Program-made: the position numbers and the translations under genes | The notes under the pieces: model-generated | What the model was told of the DNA's origin: nothing | Seen by the model: the letters and a program-made list of their open reading frames with translations, nothing else | Databases searched by the model: none | Shown here: piece after piece, positions 49,938-62,000 of the stretch | Position numbering within the stretch: position 1 is the first letter of the stretch | Layout: each line of letters begins with the position of its first letter | Assembly: GCF_021730395.1 (NCBI RefSeq) | Contig: NC_069363.1 | Coordinates: 22,108,001-22,172,000 of the forward strand | Length of the DNA stretch: 64,000 bases | Direction: 5' to 3' | Origin: Mercenaria mercenaria | Lineage: Eukaryota; Mollusca; Bivalvia; Venerida; Veneridae

Positions 49938-50271
49938 CCTTCTGGTTAGAAATGCGTAGTTCCGTGCACTTGAATTTTTGTCAACAATAGATGAATGTAT
50001 CTCAATGTATTTTGTGAGAAGAAATTTACCATTTAGATTCTGCTGTTTTGCAAAATGTTTTTCAAAATGTTCATTGCTCAACTCATTAAAACTGTGTAAA
50101 ATATTCAAGGCCACGTCCTTTGTATTTATGCATGCATGAAAGTAAATAAAAAGCTGGATGTAATAGTTATTCTTGTTAGGATGTAGAAGGTACATAGTGC
50201 AATGTGAAAATGAGATTTAACAAGCCTGTATTACTGACACATATACTGTATCACTGCGCATGACCACCGGA

Positions 50272-50597
50272 AGGCGGTGGTACGATGGTGATAATGCAAT
50301 GGTACGATGGTGATAACGCGATGGTACGATGGTGAAAACGCGATGGTATGATGGTGATAATGTGATGGTACGATGATGAAAACGCGATGGCAGATGGTGA
50401 AAACGCGATAGTACGATGATGAAAACGCGATGGTACGATGATGAAACGCGATGGTACGATGATGAAAACGCGATATTACATCGACATTTCACCATTGTAC
50501 CATCGCATCATCGCGTTTTCACCATCGTACCATCGTTCTTTCATCATCGTGCCATCGCACCATCGCGTTTTCGTCATCGTACCATCGTACATCGCAG
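50272..50597 (-). repeat. 22-bp tandem array, right arm
   Basis: About nine units in reverse orientation (50278-50470) reach the mirror-image switch point (attacatcgacatttcacc, about 50474-50493). About five forward units then lead to the inner edge of the right terminal repeat. It is the inverted counterpart of the left arm, but with fewer units. Confidence 0.9.
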
Positions 50598-50649
50598 TTT
50601 AGGATTCAATAAAAAGTCACGATTGTCCAAACAGAACACCGTAGTTGAG

Positions 50650-50675
50650 AGAGAGAGAGAAAGAGAGAGAGAGAG
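50650..50675 (+). repeat. GA microsatellite
   Basis: A GA run with one interruption directly follows the right target duplication of the foldback element and leads into a small inverted-repeat element. Confidence 0.85.
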
Positions 50676-50817
50676 AATATTAGGTTACTGTCTGATAAAT
50701 TTAAATTTATTAGGCGAGTTGAAGAAAATATATTAGGCGAGGGTCTGCCGAGCCTTATATATTTTTACGTAGACGAGCCTAATAAATTTAATTTTTTTCA
50801 GACAGTAATCTAATATT
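50676..50817. mobile_element. 142-bp inverted-repeat MITE
   Basis: aatattaggttactgtctga at the left end is the inverse of tcagacagtaatctaatatt at the right end, with arms of about 40 bp (50676-50715 and 50777-50817) and a ~60-bp loop. It abuts the GA microsatellite next to the foldback element. Confidence 0.8.
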
Positions 50818-50819
50818 GT

Positions 50820-51965
50820 ATTTATCCTACCTGCTCAGAAAATTGGGAAAAGGTCGTTGGAAAGAGCAACAGCGTGCAGACTTGACGTTAATATGATGTT
50901 TGCAAGTGTAATTCAGTTACTATACATGTCATTTCCAAGTGACTTTGAATAAAATATGGCTGAATACAAATAGGGGTCATAATATCCTGACTGTCAGGTC
51001 ACATTTATAGAAAACTTTTACCTCAAACACGATTACAATATCTGATTTTATTAACCTTAACCACTGAGGTTCCTGGACATAAACCAAAAGCTTTCTCCAC
51101 CTTACCAAGTTTTCTTTTCCAATAAATGTGCAAAATGTGTATAAAAAACAATATCTTTAATTTTTACTGCTGATTGTTTTAATATGTTCAATACAAATAA
51201 TGCGTTATTTTCTGATTTACAGAGAAAAACCATACTAGTGTATTATCATTTTTAAGTAATGGCTTTATTACACTCCCGCGACGTCAAACATGTGATAAGA
51301 ATATTTATAATTTCCAATCTTTGTATTAGATGTAGACTTCAAGAAGACATCTCGGTAGAACAATCACACAACAAAAATGTCGTGTATACAACATCAAACA
51401 ACAAAATGTTGCTTGTACCAAAATATTGTTGCATGGGGAGGTTTTAGAAGTAGCACATAAAAATATTCAATCAAAGTATATATTTATGTATACGTCCAAA
51501 TCAATAAACATCCCGTAAACTGTTCGTTTTGTACAGGAATCACATTTTCATGCAAGGTTACGTTTTCTCGTCTCTATAAACTGGCACTGTACCTTCAAAA
51601 TGTAAGACCAAAAGCCGAGTGAAGATAAAGTAAATGGCCACCAACAGAAAGTAAACAAATGACGCCATTTTGAACCGCAACTAACATTTTTCTCGCCTCA
51701 AAACAGCAACTCACAAAACGCATCCTGCCCCTCAACCCCCACCTCCACCCCGCCGTTCCGGGATGACAGATGTAACGTTGCGATACGGATTATAAACATA
51801 CTTTTTCGTGGATAAAATAAGAAAAGTTATCCCCCTTTACTTTACAACCGCCATTTGTACGACTTCATGTTATTCGTATTATTGAAAGCAATGTTAATGG
51901 AAAATATTGATTGATTTCTTGGCATCATGTCAAGGTAAAATGGGAAGATAATTAACAATTACTGT
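50820..51965. other. No recognised gene
   Basis: Mostly AT-rich. A C-rich patch (about 51722-51760, ctcaacccccacctccaccc) is the only base-composition anomaly. There is no ORF or splice structure I can support. Confidence 0.5.
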
Positions 51966-52008
51966 ACTTTAGAAATGAAATATTTTTTTCGGTGTTCATG
52001 CTAAATGA

Positions 52009-53850
52009 TTCATGAGATATTTAAACTTAATGAGCTGGGTGTCCACCCTCTGGTATCACACTGGATAAAGTCATTTTTGAAGGGCCGAACCCAAAGAGTA
52101 GTTGTAGACGGCTGCACTTCTGACACCCTGGCTGTCCTGTCCGGTGTCCCTCAGGGATCTGTTGTAGGGCCCTGTCTCTTCCCAGTCTAAATAATGAGAC
52201 CTCGGGCAGACCGATTTTACATTTTGATATTTTACGTTGTCTACCTAGAGGTCTCAACCAGAAACAATCAAAACTGTGGTGGAAACTGTGGTCAATTGAA
52301 ATTACGATTTATCAGTAGTCAAGATTTTTCTTTAGCCCTAACTGCTTACCTGTTGTTTTAAATCATAAATAGTAAATAAAAAACATAAGAACAGGACATA
52401 TTTATCAAGAATTTCTGTTGTAAAAAATTTAAACCTCTGTTTCAATCGTCTTCATGTAATGGCGGTCTGAGGCGTGACCAATGAAAACGGTTCGTGTAGT
52501 AATGTGTTTACCGGTGATCGGCCATTTTCCAATATGTAGTACACTCGTGTTAAACCTTGGCATTTTTTTAACTGCCATAGTTTGAATTTTTCTAAAGAAA
52601 TCTCGGTTATATATACATCATTGAAAAGGAAAAATTACAGGCTTTCTATGTATGTATTTCTTTTTTTTATCCGTTGCATTATTATAACATAATTCCCGTC
52701 CAAAGGATTCCATTGGGTGTTACTTACGCAAAGAAGAGGACAGTGCTACCACATTCTTTACCTTTTCTGGTTTGTACTCGGAGGCGGATATCGACAAGTC
52801 AAAATAATATAACGATATTCAGCTCTCGAGTACAATTATTTGGACTAGTCTCTTCCTGGCTTACATTAATGACCTACCAGATTCTATTAGAAGTAAGGCA
52901 AGACTGTTTGCAGATGATACCATAGTAAACCTTACAGTCAAGTCCTCATCTGATGCCCAAACACTACAAAAAGATTTGTACGCCCTTGAAAAGTGGGAAC
53001 GGGACTGGTCAATGGAATTTAATCCAGACAAGTGTGAAGTGCTGAGAATTATTTGCAAACGAAACCCTGTCATGTTTCCTTACACCCTGCATGAGAAGGA
53101 ACTGAAATCTGCCGATACCGCTAAATACTTAGGTGTTACACTAACTAAAGACTTACACTGGTCTGAACATATTAATACTATTTCCTCTAAAGCAAACAAC
53201 TCTCTTAAATTCATCAAAAGAAATGTTCAGACAACAAACAAAAAGGTCAAAGAGAAAGCCTATAACGCCTATGTCCGTCCACAACTCGAGTATTGCTCAT
53301 CCATCTGGCACCCCTGGCAAAAGTCCCTCTCATACAAAGTCGAAAAAGTGCAAAGATCAGCTGCACGGTTTATCTTTAACGACTATAATTATACAAGCAG
53401 TGTAACCCAGATGATTAACACCCTAAACTGGCAAACTTTAGAACAACGGCGCATACAGTCTTCTCTCATCTATTTTTACAAAATCCGAACGAATCATGTA
53501 TGCGTCGACCATAACCATCTAACTCCGACCAGAAACCTTAACTACCTAATTCCACAGTCCCGTACTCAATACCACATGAACTCCTTCTTCTCCCGTACAA
53601 TCAGACTATAGAATGGCCTTCCTCACTATGTACAGTCCAGCCCCAGCCTCAACATATTTGCTGAGCGGCTGGCTACTGTACATCTGCAGTAACTTCTTTC
53701 ACTATGTTTTTAATTTAGCACCTGTAGTAATTTTTATTCTTTGCACCTAATGAGTTTTCTCATTTTTTAACACTGCCCAGACAAGCGCCTTCCAGTCATA
53801 ATTGCTAATGATTGTTGGAAGTATCATGTAGATGTAGAGATGTTGTCGAT
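52009..53850 (+). mobile_element. LINE fragment C (jockey/CR1-like reverse transcriptase)
   Basis: The plus strand reads LGVHPLVSHWIKSFLKGRTQ, then SGVPQGSVVGPCLF (52005-52182). After a 665-bp insertion the same frame resumes exactly with LAYINDLPDSIRS, LFADDTIV (catalytic FADD), SMEFNPDKCEVLRI, AKYLGVTL, and a long C-terminal part (KAYNAYVRPQLEYCSSIWHP, VQRSAARFIF) to 53611. These are the palm and thumb blocks of a non-LTR retrotransposon. The 5' half, including endonuclease, is absent. The 3' end near 53850 has a short tagatg-type repeat. Apart from the insertion, the remaining ORF is largely open, so the copy is fairly young. Confidence 0.85.
52183..52847. mobile_element. 665-bp non-autonomous DNA transposon inside LINE C
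   Basis: It is bounded by the 9-bp duplication GTCTCTTCC (52174-52182 and 52848-52856). Removing one copy restores the LINE reading through GPCLFLAYIND. The ends cagtctaaataat and attatttggacta are inverted repeats of 13 bp with two mismatches. A 9-bp target duplication suggests a MULE or Merlin-type transposase supplied elsewhere. It has no transposase ORF. Confidence 0.85.
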
Positions 53851-54052
53851 CCTATTCTGTCGTTCATTTCGCATGAACACCGAAAAAAGTTTCATTTCTT
53901 ATATTTACATTATATTTCCTTTCCATTTGTAAACAAGATTATATTATAAATTTCACACATTTTGTTGCATTTAATATTAAAAACAACTTCCCGGCCATTC
54001 TGTTCACCAGGAATAGTCTCAATTTTTCAACTGCAAGGCAGACCGATTTCAC

Positions 54053-54618
54053 CGGTCGGCGTAAACACCCCGGGACACCCAGGGATACCACGGGACAGCC
54101 CGGGATACCTTTATCTTATAGAAAGCTTTGAATTTAATTGTTTTTATTGCAGCTTTATCATATTAAGCAATACTGAATAGAGTATGTACATAGCTGTATC
54201 ATAAGTAGAAAACTCATAACACAAACACCGGGACGCCCGATTCTTCTTCGCGATTATAGTGATAAACTGCATATACTGGGACACCTTAAGAAAGCTTGTA
54301 AATACTTATTTTGTTATAAAGATGTACTTATTTCTTAAATAAATAAAGCATAAATTTAAGAATATTCTAAGTAGGCTATACTGCTCATAATGCTTACCCC
54401 GGGATGCCTGTTTTGTGACTGTTATGCAGTATGCGATTCTCGAATGAATCAGGTGCCCGATGTTCGTGTTATGAGTCTGCTACTTAGGATACACCTATAT
54501 AAATGCTCATATTATCGCTAAACATGGAAAACATTCAACAATAAAGTTAAATTAAAAACTTTCTACGTAAAATTAAGGTATCCCGGGGTGTCCCACGGTA
54601 TCCCGTGGTGTCCCGACC
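54053..54618. mobile_element. 566-bp element with GGGAYACC-rich inverted ends
   Basis: The 10-bp CCGATTTCAC flanks it (54043-54052 and 54619-54628). The left end carries repeated ccgggacacc/agggatacc words (54068-54110) and the right end the inverted ggtatcccggggtgtccc words (54578-54616), followed inward by further inverted similarity. Internal gggac/gggat words also occur (54228, 54280 and 54397). It has no ORF. The superfamily is unclear. Confidence 0.75.
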
Positions 54619-55164
54619 CCGATTTCACAGACTGACATTTACAGTATGTCTGCCTCTACATCTCAGGTAGTTAGGATCAAAACTGTGGTGGAATTCCACG
54701 CAATTAAAACTTCATGATTTATAGTTTTACATACAATTTTTTTCACTAGTGTGGTTATTTTTCACTACGAAAACATAAACAATGATTTAAAAACGCCAAA
54801 ATGTAATCAAAAGTTAAAAAATAGTATGTTAAACCTACTATAACACTTTCCGTATACATATTCAAAATTTGAAATGTATAAACGTGTAACCGATGAAATG
54901 CGCAGAACGTATATAACAGAGTTAAAAAATAAACCGATCGACACACACACAGCTATAGTACATGACTGAGGTAGAAATTTAACAGTGTAAGTGGAAAACA
55001 CACCTACATACATGGAGTTTAAAAGTGTTTTGCCTACAAATCGGAGGTTTTCTCATTAGTTAGGACATATAATGATTGTATTTGGAATGAGCTTCCTAGA
55101 CATGTAATTTTTAGTGTGAAAAATTGGGTTTAAATTTGTATTTGAAGCCTCCAAAGTTAGCTTT

Positions 55165-55370
55165 TCGTGGTGGAGGAAGACCTCAGGTGCCCAGCCAAGC
55201 ATTATTTCATCATGGAAGGGCACCTGGGTATAACCACCGACCTTCTGTAAGCCAGCTGGATCATGGCTTACTCAAATGAAAAATTCTACACCCCAAGTGA
55301 AACTCGAACCCCAAACCGGTGAGGGGTAAATGATTTGAAGTCGGCGATCTACTCGGCCACAGAGGCCACT
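55165..55370 (-). mobile_element. SINE family 1, copy 4
   Basis: It matches the 4044-4322 copy from gtggtggaggaagacc through gggcacctgg, accaccgaccttctgtaagc, cagctggat and the tRNA-like head (ctcggccacagaggcc). The 3' tail is missing. Confidence 0.75.
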
Positions 55371-55434
55371 TAAAAAGAGTGTGTGTGTATATAATTATGT
55401 ATGTGTGTTTGCATTCAGTGTCTTTTTCAACAAT

Positions 55435-55727
55435 TTTCAAAGCAATGTTGTCTACATGCAGCAGTGAGTTTAATGTCCAACTTTATAGTGCCTCAGGGGA
55501 ATATCATGCAAAAAAAATGCGATATGATACCCCACCCAGTCACATTATACTAACACCAGGCTGACAAGCCCTAGTACTATCTCCTCTTAATGCTGAGCAC
55601 CAAGCAATGAAGCTAGTACTAGTACCATTTTTCTCATCTTTGGTTTGACACAACCAGGGAGTGAACCCACAACCGCCCGCACTGGAAGCGGGTACTTTAC
55701 CACTAGTCTGAAGAGGTGGATTAGAAG
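55435..55727 (-). mobile_element. tRNA-derived SINE (family 3)
   Basis: On the minus strand the head reads cagactagtggtaaagtacc (A box) and gggttcactccc (B box). A body with cttggtgctcagcattaaga, agtataatgtgactgggtgg and a gtggggtatcat segment follows, ending near ttcattgctgcat-like sequence. The body resembles the conserved core of Meta-/Deu-type SINEs found in many animals; that assignment is from memory and tentative. Confidence 0.7.
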
Positions 55728-56045
55728 AAGGAACAAATGGAAGTTATAAATAAGCCGCAATGTTGTGTTTGCTTTTAAAATTTTAGAATATTCTTACTTT
55801 TATGTTACAGAATGATGCCGTTTATCAACTAGAACAAAGTCAAATGTGTATCATATAGCCAGCCAAGGGAACAATACAATTTGACTACTTAAGGTAGATG
55901 GCTGCTTAAGACAAGTTAAAATTAGAACAGAAAATAAATTTTTGAAATTAGCTGACTGGCTGGTTAAGACAGTGACTGCTTTATACATGTGGTGGCTAAA
56001 GCAAGTTCAACTATACTTTAAATACAACAAGAAAAATATCTTAAT

Positions 56046-59000
56046 ATGGCTGAAGACGAAAGAATAAATGACTTGGACCTTCCTTTGCATTCAAATATTG
56101 AAGACGTACAAGTAGCTCATTACAACATTGAACTTAAATGTGATATGAACAATGAAGTGTTCAGTGGCAGAGTTATTTTGATACTTGCACATGAAGAACT
56201 TGCTAAAACAAAGGGGCAAGTATCACAGTTTTCTCTAACTCAGGGAATAACAGATTTAGATGGGTTGGAGCATATTAAAACAACCAGAACTGGGAAATGT
56301 ATGGATGAAATTAATAATGAAGAGATGGAAGATATCGATTATGAGGATGGTTCAGAAGTTGTAGGTAATCATCAAATAATGACTTCTCTTGACAGAGAAG
56401 AAACAAGAAGAGATGAAACAAGACATAGTGAACAGGGATGCACAGAGTCTTTAAATATCTATCAGAAATACACAGATACAGTAGTAACACAGCAGGAAAG
56501 TTCATATGATTTGAAAAAGACAGTAATAGAAACATTAGATAACCCGGCAAATTTACAGAGAGTAGATATGAAGGTTGACGAACAAACAGTCATAAAAATT
56601 CATAATGTTGGACTAGAAAGTTCTGGATCTCAGTTTGAAAAAACATATGAGGATGACACTGATCAAGACATGCTCTTTAAGGCTTCAGATACTGAACATG
56701 GAACAAAAGTATCATGTGACCACAATTACACAAAAGTTGATCATGAAAATAAGCAGATAGATGAAACTGCTATTCTAGGTAAAAGCTTAATATATGGTAT
56801 GAATGAACCAGTTATGAAAGATATTCCTGAAATACATAAGGATTTTGTAATGGTTTTAGATGCTTGGGATTTAATTGTTACTTCTGTACAAATGATCAGT
56901 TTTCAGAATACTTGTTTTGTTCTTGATAATGAATGCAACATGGATAAAACAAAACTGAATGAAGTAGTTAAAACTTTTGCTAGACATCCTCTTGAATTCT
57001 GTTCAGAAAAGACTTGCCTTAAATTTTGGAAGCCTGGAATACAGACTGCTAAAGAGTTTCCTAGATGTATTGAAATATGTTACCAGACTCAACCATGTGG
57101 ACCTTCTTTAAAATGGACCAAAGATCAGGATGGAAGGTGATATCCATATGTATTTGTTATAAGAATTATATTTCAGTTTTATCAAATCATGAAAGTCATG
57201 GTTATTTGTAGTTGCATGAATAATTGTAACATGTCAACAGTGTTGATAATAGTGGAAAAATAAATTTCTCACAAAATTAATGCTGTAATTAAACAGTTTT
57301 TATTAGCTTGCCTGTTTGAAATTATTTAATAAAGCTTTTGTTTACAGTATTTCAGTGTCAGCTTCACAAAGTTTTGCATATAAGCAAGGTTCATAGAAAC
57401 AACTTGAACAAATGAGCCGTGCCATGAGAAAACCAACATAGTGGCTTTGCGACCAGCATGGATCCAGACCAGCCTGCGCATCCGCGCAGTCTGGTCAAGA
57501 TCCATGCTGTTCGCTGATGGTTTCTCTAATTACAATAGTCTTTGAAAGCGAACAGCATTGGTCCTGACCAGACTGCGCGGATGCGCAGGCTGGTCTGGAT
57601 CCATGCTGGTCGCAAAGCCACTATGTTGGTTTTCTCATGGCGCGGCTCAAATGTTTTCAAACTTAACATGTGTTTGGAATCATAGGATGATTATCTCAAG
57701 TGTTTTGCATCATGAAATGATAAACACAGAGAAAGTTTCTTAACTCTAGTGTTTATTTGTCAAGATTATGAGTAGAAATGTTGTGAAAATTTTAATAGTA
57801 AGCAGGTTTCTCTGCATCTATTGGCCTGAATGCTTTTCAGACTCTTCATAAGTCTTTGACATCATGAATTGACAAATCTGAGCCAGGCTTCATAATTCTG
57901 ACTTGAAATTACAAAATTATACCACCATTTCAGCTAAGAAAACTTTGGTAAAGCTTTTGCATGTAAACTTGTATCATGTACTAGAATGTTTTCAAATAGT
58001 TGAGCACACTGTCATTAGACAATTCATGTTGTATTTCGATTTTTTTATTCTTTTAAAAATTGCTGTATGACATTTAAAACAATTTTAACAAGTTTGCATC
58101 TGTTACAGCATACTCTTAATGACTTCAGTATGTTTTTATTATCTTTAGGCCATGTGTATACACTCACGGACACTGGATCAACAATAGATCACTCTTCCCA
58201 AGTCAGGATGTTCCAGGGGCTCTGGCTACCTGGCAGGCATATATCCAAGTGCCTGCGGGAATGACTGTGTTGATGAGTGGAGATCAGGATCCTGAAATTA
58301 GACATTCATTACCAGGTACAAGTAAGTCCAATTTCCTCCATTAACCGTAGTACATACTTGTCAACAGTTACTCTGTCTTAAATCAATAATATGAAATAAG
58401 GCACAAAATTGAGTCAGCTGTGGTCAAAAGCAAGGTCACTAGCTCAAATGATAGAAATAACTGATTTACAAAGTAGAGGCCTCATTTCACTCCTGATCTC
58501 AGTGATGTCTATGTCATATTGGATACTTGTTAATACGGAGTATGAAGTAGGTCAAATGATCTGAGGTCAATGTTACAGTGGCCTCATGACTTAAAACTGG
58601 TCCCTATTAATAACTAGGGAATGTTTGGACCTACAATAGTCAGGTTTCATAGAGTGGTATCCTGCAGTCAGTAGAAGACCTCTGCCATGTTGGTGTCATT
58701 AAGTGGAAAGTCAAGGTCACAGCATACCTGAGAGAAAATTACATGTCCTTTTACCCCTGACAGGTCAGTTTGGATGGAAATATGTGATCAGCAAACAGTG
58801 TTTACCTGGTATATATATTGACTTTTACAGATCAGGTAACATTCATCTACCACACAGGCATGGAAGTGCCAAGTTCTACTCTTGCTTTAGCTGTTGGATG
58901 TTGGGAGGAGGTGGAGGTGATCTCACATTCACGGTATATTAAAATACAGTTTTATAATTTATTACTCAGTTTGTAAGTGACCCTCTTTGGAAATATGCTG

Positions 59001-62000
59001 GGTCAATATGATAAATATTTGGGGAGGGAGGTGTTAGCCAAGTCCCCATATTTATCATACTGACCTACATATCAGTAACAAACCTAATGATATACTTTAG
59101 CCTAACACAGCATGAAAATCTACTGACCTTCTGTCTTGAAGAATAAGTGGTCATCATTTGACCACCTTTTAACTGGTGAGAATGCTAGAATGTTGTGGGA
59201 GATAAAACAAAATGTTTTAGAGACCTTTCTAAGTATGCAACACTGTAATTGGCTAGTTTTAATAACTTACAATCAAACAATCAGATATTTTAATTTAGAT
59301 TCTAATATCCAGCCTCCAACTTTAATACCGTACTTTGGACACAGGGTCTGTGTCAGAGGACAGACACATGTAGATAAATAGAGCACAATAGCAGATCAGA
59401 ACAATATCAGACAACAATATTTACAAATTAACTTTAACAATAAAAAATAAACAAAAGATAAATTTACAATGAAAAAAAAAGAAAAGAAAAATGCACCATG
59501 AAATACTCAAAAGACTGTCCATACACAATAAAGCACTTACTATAGTGATGTAAAAATGTCACAACTCTGAGACAAGACTGTCAAAGAAGTAAATAGTACT
59601 TAAGGTAGTTCTGCACATTTGATAAACCAGAAGTAATGTCATTTATCTGGATAACGTAGAATAAAATCTGGATTTGGTATACAGAAATGAAAATTATTTT
59701 ATGAATAAATGGCAGCCAGTTAGTAAATTTATTACAATGGCAACGTTACTATCTTTCAATATTGAAACATCTGACATCTTAAATAATTCTAAAAATGTCT
59801 TAAAATCTGCCTGAAATGTATGGAACTCCTTGATCATGGGTAAATATCTCAGAAACAAGCACATATACATTTTGTTCCACCATAATTTAGGCCATATGTT
59901 TATTTACGACTTTGTGAAGTTTCATTAAAATCTACATTGTCAAAAAAGTTCTGTTTGCGAAAATGTAATCAAAATTGTGGTTTTGGCATAGACTCCCAAT
60001 ATGAAAACTTGTGTGAGGTAAGTTTTTTTCAGATCAGTCTTACAAAATTCAAGCACATGACCTTATCTTTTTTATTTGCCAAATTTTCAAAGTATGTTCT
60101 GAAGTTTTGAAAAATCAGAGTGTACTCAAATTCTACATTATAGAAAAAAACTTTGATCCGAAGGTGCAGAATTACCTTTAAAGTCTTGTCCAGGCAGTCA
60201 TGTTTCCATTTTGGCTCCTGGTAGTGTTGGTTTCTTCAAACTGTTTCAAATCTTCCAAAAACAGAGCTCTGCTGATATGGTTGCACAAAAGTAGCAGGAT
60301 TGTACAATAGATCACTGAAATATGTAGATCTGAATGTTCCACCAGATCTAGAGTCTTCTGGGGGTAAATGTAGTTGCTTCCATATTTAGATTGTTTGGGC
60401 TCAAAGATTTATTCCTCCGGGTGTAAACATCTGGGGTAAAAAGCTAAAATAGATAACACATAGTCAGTACCATGACATAAAAAACATCAGAGCATGTAAC
60501 ATCATCCTGGGGTACACCATACTCTATGTCGGCTCCCAAAAGAATGTGCAACAAAGTAAAGACATACAGTAGTCCCCTTTTGTGTGCCATACAATTTGTA
60601 GGTTCTCCAAAAACAATGTGCAATAAAATAAGTGAAAACAAGATAGTCTCTTTAGTACGGATTTTGTTCTCTTTAGTACGGATTTTGAACAAATTTCCAT
60701 CAAAAAGGAGTCATTTAAATATGAAACACAATATGCTTAGTCTCAAAAGAGATACCTTTTACTTTTCTCAGTTGTAAAAATAAATCAGGAAAGATGATTC
60801 AGTATCCTACTAATCCTACAATAGTAAATTGAGACATTGAGACATTCTGGCAGAACTCAGTTCTGTATGAATTTTCAAGAGCTCCTCTTGACATCAGCAT
60901 TAGTACTACTTAAAGTTTGTTAGACGTTTACTGAAAGTTTATCATATTCAGCAAACAGCTTAATATTTAGTGAAATTGAAGATACTGTGCATTCATCAGA
61001 CTTGGTAACACTGTAAATCTTGTAAAAGTGATCTACTATCCTTTCCACATTTAAAAAAGATTATTTTGAGTTAGTGGTGAAAATTGTGATTTAGAAATAT
61101 GTTATAGGAAGTAATTATAACTGTATTTCATTCTCCTATTCTCCTAAAAGTGAATATACTTTAAACAGATATAAAAAAACCCCGCATTATTTGTAACATC
61201 AGAAATTTTCTACACAATCAAAAGCCATTGTAGATATACATTATATTACTTATCACATAGGTTGTTTTATCTTTTAAATCAGTCAGTATAATGGTACATG
61301 TAAACATGTATGTGGAACAATGTACTGGAAAATAAATAAGGTAATAATTTAATTTGTTTAATTTTGCAGGTCTAGTCCAGAAAATTCATGTGAATGGTTA
61401 CCGTGCCGTCTTTTTACTCCCAGATTTTATAAGGATATTGCAAGTACTCTTCTATGTTCCTACATTCCAAGATGTATGGAGGCTGCAGTTTCACTTCTTG
61501 GCCCTCATCCATTCAAGCGCTTAGATATCCTGATTGTACCTGCTAGCTTTGCTAGTCTCGGAATGGCAAGGTTAAAAAATACATCTAAATTTATTTGTAC
61601 ATGAGATCATTATGTTTGTCACCTTATACACATTGCATGAACTGTACCAATAGTTCACAGATATTATGTATTATAAACTGAATCAGTATTTCATAGATAG
61701 ATGCATGAAATGTACAAGTATTTCACAGATAGTTGTATGAACTGTACCAGTATTTCACAGATAGATGTATGAACTGAATTAGTATTTCACAGATAGATGT
61801 ATGTACTGTACCATTATTTCACAGATAGATGCATGAACTGTACCATTATTTCACAGATAGATGTATGAACTGTACCAATATTTCTCAGATAGATGTATGA
61901 ACTGTATCAGTACTTCGCAGATAGATGTATGAACTGTATCAGTACTTCACAGATAGATGTATGATCTGTATCAGTACATCACAGATAGATGCATGAACTG

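Larger units (their letters stand above)
48593..50643. mobile_element. Foldback-like DNA element with 22-bp repeat arms
   Basis: The left terminus tacggtgttccgtttcgaca (48593 on) and the right terminus (ending 50643) are inverted copies over about 36 bp. The 6-bp GTTGAG lies outside both ends (48587-48592 and 50644-50649) as a target duplication. Inside, both arms are built of 22-bp tandem units (ACCATCGTACCATCGCGTTTTC type), each arm with an orientation switch. The arms also share an inverted accgccttctgg/ccggaaggcggt segment at the loop edges. The ~300-bp loop (49956-50256) has an unrecognised minus-strand ORF and no transposase. The left arm is split by the MITE at 48632-49301. TIRs with tandem subterminal repeats recall Foldback/Galileo-like elements. 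The family is unassigned. Confidence 0.8.
51972..53898. repeat. 37-bp inverted repeats flanking LINE C
   Basis: gaaatgaaatatttttttcg (51972) through ctaaatga (52008) is repeated inverted at 53864-53898, in both cases with the word cggtgttcatgc. TTA lies just outside both ends. The LINE fragment fills almost the whole interior, so either a MITE was the LINE's landing site or the repeats belong to a composite. I cannot decide. Confidence 0.65.

Noticed and set aside
49377-49990. Overlapping 177-190 residue ORFs rich in H, R, S, P and V
   Set aside because: They come from the 22-bp tandem array, which lacks stops in all three forward frames. The peptides are frame-shifted versions of one another, with no start context or splice signals.
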